Positions 12,175-23,569 of a DNA stretch of 64,000 nucleotides are shown piece by piece. Under the pieces are notes generated by a model. It worked only from the letters and a program-made list of their open reading frames with translations. It did not search any database and had not been told where the DNA came from. Every line of letters begins with the position of its first letter. The stretch's first letter is position 1. The DNA comes from Channa striata. Its lineage: Eukaryota; Chordata; Actinopteri; Anabantiformes; Channidae. The translations under genes and the position numbers were made by a program. Where the stretch lies: NCBI GenBank assembly GCA_033026295.1, contig CM065182.1:8928001-8992000 (forward strand), given 5' to 3'.

Positions 12175-12620
12175 CTGCCTCATTGCGCAGCTATTGCAAA
12201 GCCAAAGACCGTCCCCGCGCTGGAGCTATGGGCATTTTTTCGGCCTAAAGTCATGTCATCTGAGACATTTAATTGGGGACAAGGGGACAGCGGAGCGGCA
12301 TTCCAGCCGCTGCCTTCGCCCCGTCGCGGTGGCTGCAGTTTGTGGACATGCCCGTGCGCACGCAAACTTAAGCGGCTCCAGTGCAGCGGACGCGTAAAGC
12401 TGATAGTGCCGAGACCAGTCCGACCAGAAATTAATATTGATCGTGTTATTCATAGTAAGAACTCTTGTGGGGAGAGCTGTGCCGTCGTTTGCGGGATTTA
12501 CGCACGGACGCGACGGCCGAGAGACGCGTGCGTCTTTCCTGGAGACGGATCAGCATTAGTCCGGCGGATAACAGAGGACGCACACCACCACCACCAGCTG
12601 ATTTCAAACTTTGTGCTTCA
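12175..12620 (+). promoter_or_regulatory. map3k7cl: CpG-rich promoter and noncoding first exon of map3k7cl
   Basis: A compact island rich in CG dinucleotides (cgcgacggccgagagacgcg and similar) in otherwise AT-rich DNA. It ends at a plausible donor, cttcag|gtaata, at 12620/12621. The first coding exon lies about 700 bases downstream, with a possible acceptor (tgctaacag) near 13309. Transcription start is inferred, not seen. Confidence 0.55.
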
Positions 12621-13345
12621 GGTAATAACCATATGTTGGTTCAAATGCCCAAATGCATCCTGGACATAATTCATATGGGTGAAACACGGGCCTTACTCTC
12701 CATCATGATGTGGCTTTTACGCTTTACAGCATGTGTTGTGCGTCTTAATAAGTTGTATTACAATGCAGCACACGGTACGGTCAGTTATTATGACTTTCAA
12801 ATATGATCTCTCAAACCCTGGGAGAGACATTATTTTAAAAGAAGAAAAGTCTATTTGCTGGTGTGGAAGGTCGTTGAGACCGGCTGTGTGAGACAGAGGG
12901 TTTACCGGGGTTAAAGCAGACAAATACCCTGATATAAAAAGACTGTACCTTCACTGGAAGGGGGGCGGGTGGGGGGTGGGCATGCAAAATCCAGACCTCA
13001 GGCCCAGTCTGTCAAAGCTCCCTAATTATTTAATCTCAAAATGCATGATGAAACTGATTGGTGGCTGTGTGTGAGTATTAATAAGACTCTATATTTTCCT
13101 GGGTGAAGTTTAATCACATGCTTTATCTGCAGGCTTTCGTTTCAACTGCACCAAACACCTGCTGAGTTTCTCTCTTTGATTGCAATGCAATCTCTTCAAT
13201 TATTCATAGCCTAGTCAATCTGCTGTCAGTCTTTAATCCATTGATTTACTCTGATTTGCATTATTACATCATCGCTCGTCCTTCATCAGATCTTTTGATT
13301 GTGCTAACAGCTCTGTTTTGTGCCTGTGGCCCCATGAAGGGATAA

Positions 13346-15942
13346 ATGATCACCTCAACCAGAAGAGTGTCTCCTGATAAATCTGAGGTTAGAATCGCCT
13401 TCAGCCTTGACAACACATCAGGTAAACACACTGTGCACCCAACACCTATTCACAGGCCCCCCCCACACACACACACACATCTTACAGTGTGCACTTATTC
13501 GGAGCGTAGTTACACCTATTACTTGATTGCTCGCCACTCGGAGCTCTACTTTCACTACATTTCCAGTGTGTGTGAAACACATGCGCAACATTCTTCCCAC
13601 CAAAACAAACCACACACAATTTGCCCGGAGCAGCCCCCCCCCCCCTCCTCGCACCCTATCACTTTAACAGCGGTCATGCTTCTACACCACAACTGGGACA
13701 GGTGCTCCCTCTATTTCCACAGGACCACAGCACATTAAAAACCGACTGCAACATGCGTGTGGGCGCCAGTGCACTTGCAAAAATGCACGCGCGTGCAACC
13801 TCGGAACTGACTGCAGAACTCTCATTGTGACAAGCGTTATTCTTAATCTTCGGTCGACACACACACACACACTCAAAGGTCTGTGCTACCTATAAATGCT
13901 AGGTGCTGTGTGTCGAGATGTTTTACTGCAGTGGGGCCCGGCACTGGGACAGCAGCTGCAGCTATGCAATGGCAGAGTCAGGTTTCCCTTCTAATACTAA
14001 CAGTGTCCCGCTGCCTGATTCACTGTTCAGCTTTTAGAACACTGGCCTATATTTATAGGCAGTTAACACTTCCAGTCCTACTCCACCCATCTCTGATCCC
14101 CTCTTGTCTTTCTCTCAGGAAGTGAGATGAAGGGTAGAAAAAAAACAAGTTCAAATCTGCCTCTCAGCAGAAATATATATAACGCTGAGAATCATAAAGT
14201 GGGCTCATCCTTTAGTCCCGCTCATGACCTCACGCCAGGCGTGGTTTTGACCCCACGCTGTGTCCGTCTTAAGCGTAAGAACTGTATTTATTCCACCATC
14301 ATAATTGGCCACATGGCTGCGGCCTGGCTCACTAATACTCCTGTTTTTAGAAGGTTGCATCATCCCAGGATTCTCCACATGTGTTCCACTAGTCCAGAGG
14401 GACATTACTGGCAAGGCAGGGGCTGGTGCAGACAACCTGCCTGTTTCTGTCTGTCTGTCTGTCTGAATCCCCTCTCTATTCATACATTGAGCCAGCCGGT
14501 TCTCTCTGTCCACTGTGATTGTCGGTCTGCTCACATACTTGTCCCACTTTATTCTCGCCCTGCATGTCTTTCAGCCTGACAGCTCATTACTGCTGCTCAG
14601 GAAGAGGACATGGCTCATTTAGTGTTGTTATGTTGTAGTGTCATATAAGAGGCCTTATAGTGTTTCATTTTGTGCCTTTTATGAAAGGCATTTATGCAAG
14701 TGCTCCTAGGGTAGGATGGTAGGCAGAAAATATTAACACATGCTTTGAAAATCAACTTGCAGAAGATTGTAAATAATGGATCACAAGAAATATTTAGAGT
14801 TTTAGGACTGAAGAAAATTTTATTTAACAAAGAAAATACAGAATCCACATTATTAAGCTTAAACTGTTAGCAGCTAAAATATATATTTCAATGTTAATGT
14901 TGTTGTTTTTTTAAGCACTGCATGTAGTGGCATCACTACATGATTGTAATCTGAATTTGAGAATATATTGCATATAACACAAGGCTGAAGTTTTTGCAGG
15001 TGGAATATTATAGAGCAAATCAAAATCACCTGGAAAGCAAACGAATTTAAAAAGAAGTGGTTAAAGGTTTATTTCATTTCTAATTTTGCTCATAAACTAT
15101 ACTGTCCCTCAAATTTAGTTTTACTGGACTATTTTAATATGTATTTTAATCTTTTCTACACTATATTTCACTACATTTCATGGGTAAATTTATTTTACTC
15201 CCTGACAGTTGACTCAAATATAGTTAGTACTTATAAATACTCAATAGCACATAACATGCTTAGACTCACCTCAGTGAGTAATAACATTATTACACCACAT
15301 ATGTGTTGATGCATTGTGTAGCTGTAAAGCATATTTAAGAAGGAAAAGTATATGTTTGTGTTTTAAACCAATTTACAGTATCGGGTTTTATATGTCCCCT
15401 TTTAAATGCCCTTATTTTAAAAATCTGTTCTGTTTCAATAGACAGAAAAGATGCGGAGGACCTCTCGCAGACTTTCCCAGACCTTGAACAGCGATTACAG
15501 GTATACCGTTGGGTCGCATTCCACTGAATTCACATCTTGTAGATGAAACATAAAGAAACATAAAGAATGGCACTGCATGCCTTTAAAAATCCCGGCCCAC
15601 ATTCTTTCAAGAAGATGTTAGCACTTTGCTTTTTATGACTGTTTGGTGGTGTAAGAGAAGAAAAATGATAACATAAACTTTACTGATACCCAAGAGGGAA
15701 ATCCACATATTATAGCAGCAGAGTGACAGGTAAAGAGGAAGAACAATATGGCCCAATAAAACAAAAAGGCACTAAGTGAATAATAAAGCAACCAGGGTAC
15801 AGTTAAATACAAGAAAAGATAGAGGCTGCATTAAAGTTATATACAGTGTGTACTTTGCAATAGACCTGCAGCTGGTAAAATGGTTTCAAGTAGAGACACA
15901 GGTGAATAATTAACAGTGTGTCATGATTCATGGTGTATTGCA

Positions 15943-15982
<40 letters not shown>

Positions 15983-18900
15983 TCCACCAAGGTGCATGTA
16001 ACAATGCGCAAGAGTTGAAGGGGTTTGGTGGGTCTGCTCATGTGTATGCAGTCGTTTGGGTGGTACACAGATGTTGTCGTACTGTGAAAGTGTATTTTTA
16101 TTTAGTTTACATATCGAAATGCATTTTAAATGAAATATTATATATGATTGTATTCATGATTGATCTCTTTATATTGTGCATAACTAAAATATCAGAATAC
16201 TTAACCACATCGCTCTGTGTTGGAAATCGATGTTAAATGAGAATGTAGGGAAAAGAAAAACTAGTAGTTGAAGATTTTACCAAAAACGAGTCAATCAAAA
16301 GTGAATCTCTCTTTCGATAAACAGTACAGTGGAAATGGACATAATTGGCCGACGATATTATAAAAAGATTTTCCTTTAAAGTTTCTTTTTGTTCATGGTA
16401 TCGTCTCTAAACAAGGCAAAGCTTTGTTTTAGTGTATGAGCAAATCTGTGTTTTCACAGTGTGAGCTCACTAACTCGGTGTTGTCATTGAATTATCCTTC
16501 AACGAGTGCCAGCACCCGGATCAACTAAAGTGCATGTTGGTTTAGAGTATCAGATGAGAACAGTAGTAACAGACACATGAATGGTAGCTGTGATACACGG
16601 GATTGTATGAAATGGAGAAACATGTTTGGGTTTCGTTCACATTTGCATATGTTTTTTCTTATTGAAAAACACAAACAGTTTATATTTGCGACTTTACCGT
16701 GATTTTTATGTGAAACATTCTGATCCTGTTGTCTTGTGCACGTGGTATAAAAATAAGTCCACTGTCTTACTTTTTATCCCCAAGCATGGCAGTGTCATGT
16801 TTTAGCGATGGTAATATCTTTGTCTAATTTTAGATTTACCAGGAAATAACCTGCCATAGATCAAAGGACACGACTGTCTCACCTCTGCAATGTTCAGAGG
16901 GAAGTTATTAAAGATGGGTCATTTAGAAGACGTCTAGCATAAGTTGTAAATGGAACAGAATTACCATAGTTGCATCAGTTAGTCAAGTGACAGGAAATTC
17001 TTTGGACTTTAAAGTTATGACTACAACTGTGGCAAAATCTGATCACCATTTTTCGCAATGCTTAACAATGACTTTAAAGCTGCAGTACGTCACTTTTTTC
17101 TGAGTTGTTTTAGTAGAAATATGCTCCAAAACTTTCCTAATAATAATAAGTAATACAATAATGATTAAAAAAAATAATGATTAAACATTAGCTCTAAAAT
17201 TTACAGAAAATTATATAAATTTGGAAATTTACCAAGATCCTTTTAAAACCAGCGAGTTTCAGGAGATTTTCATGATTGCTAATCCAAATAACAGGCCCAG
17301 GTTTGTACTATACATATCTTTTCAGCTTAGGATTCCCTTACTGTAATGAGGCTTTCACGTACAGTATTTCTCTTTCTGACCTCTTGCAGCCAGTGCCCCC
17401 CTGTGTGTCTCTGAGAGAGAGCGTCCAGGTGTACAAAGAACACTGCAGGATGGCGAAAGAGTTCCACCAGGTCAAACACGAGATTGCCGTTCTTGAGGAC
17501 CGCAAGTAAAGCCTTAAACAATTTCCCTTTGTGTATGCTGGCTCTGTAAGTGCTTTTAGTTACAACACAAACACAAGGTGTCATGTCACGATGGCAGTCT
17601 GATGTTTATGGCCAGAGACGGCGTGTACAGTCATCAGGAACGTGTCACATTACCCCTATTATCTTTTAGATGCTTTAATCTCAACTTACTGTTTAACTGT
17701 TAATTTTCAAGCACGCTAAACTTGTTTATGATAGTAATCACTTATCAAAGTTTTGGCATATGTTTAGAACGTCTGGTTTAAAATTCCTTCTTTCCCAAAC
17801 ACTTGTAGAACTCTTGGATACTCTGGAGAAAATAAAATGTCCACCAGATGGCACATGTTAACAGGTTCCATGTAGCACGTGACCTACTAAAAACTGTTTT
17901 GCATTAAGATGTAATTTGAACATGTGTGACTATCATTTCTGATGTCAGATTTTTTTGTAATACAATTACATTTTTAATCAGAGTAAAGATCAAACATGTG
18001 TGATCAACACAGAGATGAGTGTGGGTTTAAAGGTTCTGGGTTTTTTTTTTTTTTTTTAGTTCACTCTGCATCACACGTGGTTAAAGCAGCGCATTTGCAA
18101 ATATTCCACTAACCGCGCTCCCGTCAGCTTTATTGCACGTCCAGTATGTGCTGTATATGTTTGCACATAATCAGGGTTGTATAACACCAACGCACGAGTT
18201 GCGCACTGTCCCCTGTGTCCTCGGCAGCTGCTGGGCAGTCTTAGCAGAGGGATTTTGAAGGCCCTTTGCCGCTACCCCTCCGCCACACACAACCTACAAT
18301 ACTAGGCCGCTCTTCCCAAACAGAGAACAGCAGGCAGACTCGGCTGGTGGGTTGAGTTTAGCCTTTAGTTCAGATAAGAACATGATGAGTCAGAAAGTCT
18401 TAGTTCTCTCTTTTCACGCTGACGTTCATACCAAGATCCAGTGACACGTACGCACACAGACACATTAATAGTAAATTGAGAAACAAGAACTAGAGAAGGT
18501 AAAACCACAAAATGGACTTCTACTACTAATTTTATAAACACACTAAGAGGGATTTTCCTAAATTCCTCCTTTGTGCTTTTGATACAAAGAAGTGGGGCCA
18601 CATAGTGCAGAGCTCTGTGAAATCTGCAAATCTGTAAAGCGAACTCCTGTAGCCGTTCAGATTTTACGACATCAGTGGTTTCGATCAGTCATCTAATACC
18701 AGTGAATCTTATTTCACCAACACAACATTTGTTTGCTTCAGCATTGGTCACATGGGAATGGTAACTCATCTGTGAGTAGAGAGAAACTGACTCATGCCTT
18801 GATATTATTAAGGGATTAGGCAAGAAATGGGCCCATTGCAAAAGAGTTGTAAGAACATAACCTTTGTTTTAACAATTATATCGGTTATGGAAGATTTACA

Positions 18901-21374
18901 TTGAGCTGTTTGAGGTGGCCTCACAGCTTGTCCGTATATGATATGGTGTTTTCACTACATTCCAACCATTACATATTCCGGTAGTCAAACAAAATGAGCA
19001 AATTACCTTTTAATAAATAAGGGAGCAGGTGTTTTGTGTTTGAATCAGATCTGAATCTCTGGATGAATTCTTGTGAACTGAAAAAGATCCCTTCCCCTTT
19101 TTCGTGTTCACATTGTTCACAACCACACACACACACACACACGTTTGACTTTCTATACTTGTGTGGACACAATCCCTAGCCCCTCACCCTAACCCTAACC
19201 GTCACAACTGAATCCCTAACCCTAATCAAAGCCTAGTTCTGACCCTAAAACCCAGTTTTGACCCTCAAAAATCCCTTTGAAGTCGTGGGGACCGGCCAAA
19301 ATGTCCCCACTTCCCAAAAACGTCCTCACTCTGTTTGTTAAAAGTGTTATTTGGACCTCACTGAGTAGCAGATACAGGCACACTCTCCCACACACTCACC
19401 CACACACTCACCCACACACAGACATACAAAACTATATGTGAACAAACATGGTTCAACGCGCTTCTTCAAGAGGAAAAGAATTCAGCGAAAGGTTCAGCTT
19501 CTGTATAAATAATCTTCAAATCTATAAGTCACTGTGATTTGCCTGGAGTTAAAAAAAACCTGCAAATTAAACACAGTTGAAAACAAATTTATTGCTCCAC
19601 AACAGCACAATTATGAATTATTGTGAAATTAAAAATGACAATAACCGAACACTCTCCATTTGTGTTTGTGTAAATTAAAGTTAACAAATCATGTGGAGTT
19701 ACCAGTTTTACAACTTGTAACTACAGTGGGAAAATGTAAAAAAACTAAAAATAGACTGAAGATGTAGAGATACTCGTGTTTCTCATAGTTTCCATCAAAC
19801 TGTTGTTACATATTGTATTTTTTTCTTTTCCTCGTGGATCAGGTCTTTCAGGAAATGAATTCTTTCGACCTGGTTTCAAAATAAAGAGGTGAAGTGAATA
19901 GTCTGTTGTAACATACACTGTAAAATAGTTGATTAGTTTTATCTCCGCACCTTATGTTACAAAATGTGTTTCCTTATCTAAATGGATTTTTTTAAAATTA
20001 AAAGTCGCAAAACTTTTTGTTAAACATGACAAACAAAAAATAGTTTTACCCTGTTTTAATTTACAGCACTGAAATTGTAATTTTTTACCCTTTTTATTTA
20101 ATTAAATGTACAATCCATGATACAAATGTACACAAAAGGGTTGTCTCAGTACAAAAATTCTATACACAGGCCACCAACTACTAGTCTTTAACCGATTGAT
20201 GTTTCATAAAGTGACTAATGTTAACCAAAGCTTTTAGTCACAGCAGAAACAATAATCCTCATTATGGCAAACATAGCAACTACGCATGTAAACTTTACCA
20301 AATTTACATTCAACTAGCTTTTAAATCGTAATACTGTAATGTCAACTAAACACGTATTCATCATCTCCTACACTGTACTAATGCCATTAAACCTTGCAGT
20401 GCAGTTTGTGTTGTGTAATGGAGACTTGTCCTCTTCTTTGTTGACGCTGGCGTTACGTGATTCGGCACTTTACCAACTGTAATACAACACTGACGTTCAC
20501 ACACTCTGAGGCGTGAGGCCGTGACACACATGTTGTACAAATACAGCACATGTGTGTAAGATTACACCGCTTCTCAAAGTCCAAAAGGTGATAAGTGTTT
20601 GCCAGGCAAAGGTAGGTCATTTTGTCAAGTTTGAAGAGGTAGATAGGACAGAAAAAAATGTTTGTGCTTTGTGTTATTATTTTGTGCCATACAAATATAG
20701 TGCTCAACTCAGACAATACATTAATTTGGTAATTTAGATTTGTCCAAAAATCAGCACACCATCAGGAATACTAAACCCAAAATGCCCACATGGCCACAGA
20801 ATGGTGTTGTTCAAGTATTGCAACGTGGTTACGTTCGTTACCAACAACAGGCAGCATCAGCGTTTTTTCCCAGTTCATTCCTTCCTATAAGTTTGCATTG
20901 TTTCCGCGGTTATTTCAGTCTCTGTGGTTTCCTCCCTCATGCTAGAAACAAGCTGGAGACTGTAAATTCTCATAGGTACGAATGTGAGAGATTGTCTGGA
21001 AATGAGCTTTCTCTGAACTTGGAACATGTAATGGGTATTTCCCTGCCCCCGAGCTAAACGTACTGTACGCTGGCACAGTCTCCAGGTAGAAAAAAGAGAG
21101 AGACAACACGCAGACATCAACAAATTGTTGATTTATAAAAACCTATGCATGGGAAGGATGTATTTTTCAATGACTGTAAAAATGTCTACACAGGCGTAAG
21201 TTGCTGGCGGAGCTGGTGGAGGATGAAAAGGTCGTCGTGGAGATCGCCCGTCTCGAGGAGGAGTTCCGGCGTCTAACGGAGGAGAACCGTAACTTGGTGA
21301 CTGTCCACAACGAGCGCGCTCAACAGCTGGAGAGGCTCTGCCTGACCACTCAAACGAGGCAGGATTCCTCATGA
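13346..21374 (+). CDS. map3k7cl: MAP3K7 C-terminal-like protein (TAK1-like coiled coil), complete
   Basis: Four coding exons, 13346-13421, 15442-15500, 17390-17505 and 21194-21374, join in frame to 143 codons plus stop; the human protein is 142 residues. The N-terminus (MITSTRRVSPDKSEVRIAFS) matches human MISTARVPADKPVRIAFSL. The middle gives FPDLEQRLQPVPPC. The C-terminal half is a predicted coiled coil (YKEHCRMAKEFHQVKHEIAV, then LTEENRNLVTVHNERAQQLE), ending QDSS. The protein resembles the C-terminal TAB-binding end of the kinase TAK1 but has no kinase domain. Its cellular role is poorly defined; involvement in TAK1/TAB signalling is inferred from family likeness. The start is chosen because the first exon aligns from its ATG. 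bach1 lies downstream in the same orientation, the same pairing as on human chromosome 21. Confidence 0.93.
15655..15943. repeat. Fragment of a dispersed teleost repeat (retrotransposon tail type) ending at a TG microsatellite
   Basis: The text actttactgatacccaagagggaaat and the following tract with 'cagcagagtgacaggtaaag' and 'gcaatagacctgcagctggt' resemble the 'tttattgatccc...gggaaatt' dispersed repeats common in fish genomes, thought to be non-LTR retrotransposon 3' ends. It lies in map3k7cl intron 2. Family recognition is from memory of the motif, without a database check. Confidence 0.4.
15944..15980. repeat. (TG)n microsatellite
   Basis: About 18 uninterrupted TG units directly after the dispersed repeat fragment in map3k7cl intron 2. 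Confidence 0.95.
19118..19430. repeat. Dispersed fish repeat with telomere-like CCCTAA motifs, flanked by CA runs
   Basis: A CA run is followed by cttgtgtggacacaatccc, degenerate CCTAACCCTAACC copies, gaccctcaaaaatccctttg, a gggaccggccaaaatgtccc segment, and then another CA-rich run (cacactcacccacacac). The same ordered set of motifs recurs in many teleost genomes as an interspersed repeat. The CCCTAA copies are few and broken, so this is not a chromosome end. It lies in map3k7cl intron 3. Confidence 0.55.
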
Positions 21375-21443
21375 CCTCTGACCTCTGCAGACCCTGAGAC
21401 TTCCAGACGTCCAGCTGACACCCGTCCTGAACACCAAACACAA

Positions 21444-21449
21444 AATAAA
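21444..21449 (+). terminator. map3k7cl: Polyadenylation signal AATAAA of map3k7cl (proximal)
   Basis: AATAAA 70 bases after the map3k7cl stop. A second canonical AATAAA at 22105-22110 could serve a longer 3' UTR. Confidence 0.55.
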
Positions 21450-22104
21450 AGGCTCAGCAAGTGCTCATTCTACAAAACACAGTCTGTGAACCAGCTAATT
21501 ACACAGAAAGGAGCCGTGTTTATTCACTCGTGTGAACCACAGACGTACTGACATCATCCGCGTGAAGTTCTAATAGTGCTTCTATCGAGCTCCGACACGA
21601 GGCAACTTTTCTGAGTATCACTTTGCTATCGCGTGGTCTTGCAGAACCTTGCTGGTCCCTAAATGCAATACCTCACATATTCATACAGTGTCAGCTGCTG
21701 TGAATATGACCATTCGCTCTGATATCTGGCTCAGGTCCTGTGGAGGTCTGTCGAGGGAGCCAAAGGTGGCATGATATGGTCCAAACGTTGTATTTTGAGG
21801 AGTGCTTTCTCTTCCTATCCCCCCTTTTCCCCACCAACCCCCTCATTACCAACCCAAGCCTGTCAAGTTCATATTGTGGCAAAAAAGGAAACAAAGATGA
21901 TTGGTGAACGCAGTGTTAGGGATCGGTAAATGATAGCCAGTGGAGAAGAGCAGCAACAAGAACAAGGGTTTTTACCCATTTCACAATAACTGTCTGCTGT
22001 GACACAACTCTGTCAGAGCTGTACATTTTTGATGAAGCGTGTCTCACTCACCTGTACAAGGGGAAGTGTAAAACAAGATTAACTGTTTATTGTGCTCATC
22101 TGAC

Positions 22105-22110
22105 AATAAA
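22105..22110 (+). terminator. map3k7cl: Polyadenylation signal AATAAA of map3k7cl (distal)
   Basis: Canonical hexamer 731 bases past the stop codon, before the bach1 promoter region. It may give a longer 3' UTR isoform. Confidence 0.4.
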
Positions 22111-22600
22111 ATGCATTTTATTTTAACACCGGCATCAGTTCCTTACTGTAGTTTCATTTCTCTAAGCTGTTACTGTTGTTGTGTGCTTATTATCTTATTG
22201 CAACACTTACATGGAAAAAGGAACTAACGTTGTCATTCTGGCTTTTTTGTTTTGTTTTTTTTTTTGATTTTTTTTTTTTTTTTGGTGAGGACATTAGCTC
22301 ATGTTCAATCCAGACCGGATTGTACATCTTAAATCTGTCCTCTTCCTCCTTTAAAACATGTGATATTGGCATCAGTGCTTTAGTAATAATTATTCCACTT
22401 GCTTGCACCGGTAGCACAGATTTTAGTGCAGGCATTGTCTTTCAAAACTAAAAGCACATGTTTTTCATAAACACCGTTTTTATGCCAGCTATAAAGCAGC
22501 TCTTTAGCCATCAATTGATATTTGATACCTGAAACTTATTAAAAAAATAATATTCATACAGCCGTTCTGGTAACTTACTGTTCCTCTCCCAGCAGGGCAT

Positions 22601-22601
22601 G

Positions 22602-22636
<35 letters not shown>

Positions 22637-22676
22637 TCTCTCTCTTTGTGTCTCTCTCTCTCTCTCTCTCTCTGTG

Positions 22677-22708
<32 letters not shown>
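22601..22708. repeat. Long (CT)n microsatellite just upstream of bach1
   Basis: About 108 bases of CT dinucleotides with a few GT interruptions. It sits directly 5' of the likely bach1 noncoding first exon. The serine/leucine-repeat and arginine/glutamate-repeat open frames that cover it are translations of the repeat. Confidence 0.95.
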
Positions 22709-22893
22709 CCTGACACACTCTGGAGCTCAAACACACACAAACACACAACAAAGAAGACGTGAACTGAGCTCACAGAAAGATTTGCTGCTACCTGGAAAAC
22801 CAACAACATACCCAACGACAATGAGCCACTGAGAAATATTAACCTTTACAAGTTAATGAGGTGAACGTAACGGCCGCGCTCTCCTTGCCACAG
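22709..22893 (+). promoter_or_regulatory. bach1: Likely bach1 promoter-proximal region and noncoding first exon
   Basis: Between the CT repeat and the first coding exon, ccttgccacag|gtcagt at 22893/22894 is a good splice donor preceded by a small CG-rich patch (acggccgcgct). Splicing from it to the tgcgtgtag acceptor at 23569 would put the bach1 ATG at the very start of the next exon. Confidence 0.45.
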
Positions 22894-23186
22894 GTCAGTT
22901 TGATTCTTTTTTTTTTTTTGCTTTCTGCTTTTTCACAACTTGTATTTGAAAAGGCAAGACCGCGTCTGCAGTCAGTTAGTAACAACACATTAGACAAAAA
23001 TCCACTTTAAACCCTGAGTTCACACTTCCAAATCTTTACTGTAATCTGTGAATTGTGTGGAGGGGGTTAATCCATAAAGGGGATTTTCTGGGAAATACTT
23101 AGTTAGTTTACTCGACGGAGATCCAAGTGTGGGATTGGTATGGACGGGAAAAAACTGCTTGCTCATCCTTTATCAGCAGGAGTGCA

Positions 23187-23195
23187 TGAGTCAGC
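23187..23195. promoter_or_regulatory. bach1: MARE/AP-1-like element TGAGTCAGC in bach1 first intron
   Basis: TGAGTCAGC is the core of the Maf-recognition and antioxidant-response type site bound by BACH1-MAF, NRF2-MAF and AP-1 dimers. It lies 375 bases upstream of the bach1 ATG. Function is inferred. Confidence 0.4.
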
Positions 23196-23297
23196 GCTCG
23201 CTCTGTTACACCCAGAGCTGTTGCAACACACCCACTCTCCCTCTATCCCCCCCCTACCCCCCCTCCCTCTCAGATACTCACACGCAGGCCATATGAC

Positions 23298-23306
23298 TGA
23301 GTCAGG
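23298..23306. promoter_or_regulatory. bach1: Second MARE/AP-1-like element TGAGTCAGG in bach1 first intron
   Basis: The context is TGACTGAGTCAGGC, with an AP-1 core TGAGTCA, 111 bases after the first such element. The pair suggests feedback or oxidative-stress control, but this is motif evidence only. Confidence 0.35.
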
Positions 23307-23569
23307 CTCAGTTTTTAGTTTGCACCAGAGTTGTGATAAGGCTTTCTGGGAAGCCTGGTCTGACTGGACGGCATTCCATTTAGAAATAACCATGTGTGCA
23401 CAACAGCTGGGGCCTTCTTTAACACTGTAAGAAATTTGGATATTTTAAGTTCAGCTGGGTAAGGTAGGCATGGTTTTGTTGTTATTTTGTTGTCTCGACA
23501 TACATATTTGTAGGTATGAATCCGGATAAAGTCAACTATAAGAGTGTTTGTGTTTACGTCTGCGTGTAG

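Noticed and set aside
19180..19229. True telomeric array or chromosome end
   Set aside because: Only a few degenerate CCCTAA units inside a longer dispersed repeat, within a gene intron.
22504..22832. Open frames with Arg-Glu or Ser-Leu repeats
   Set aside because: Direct translation of the CT/GA microsatellite.
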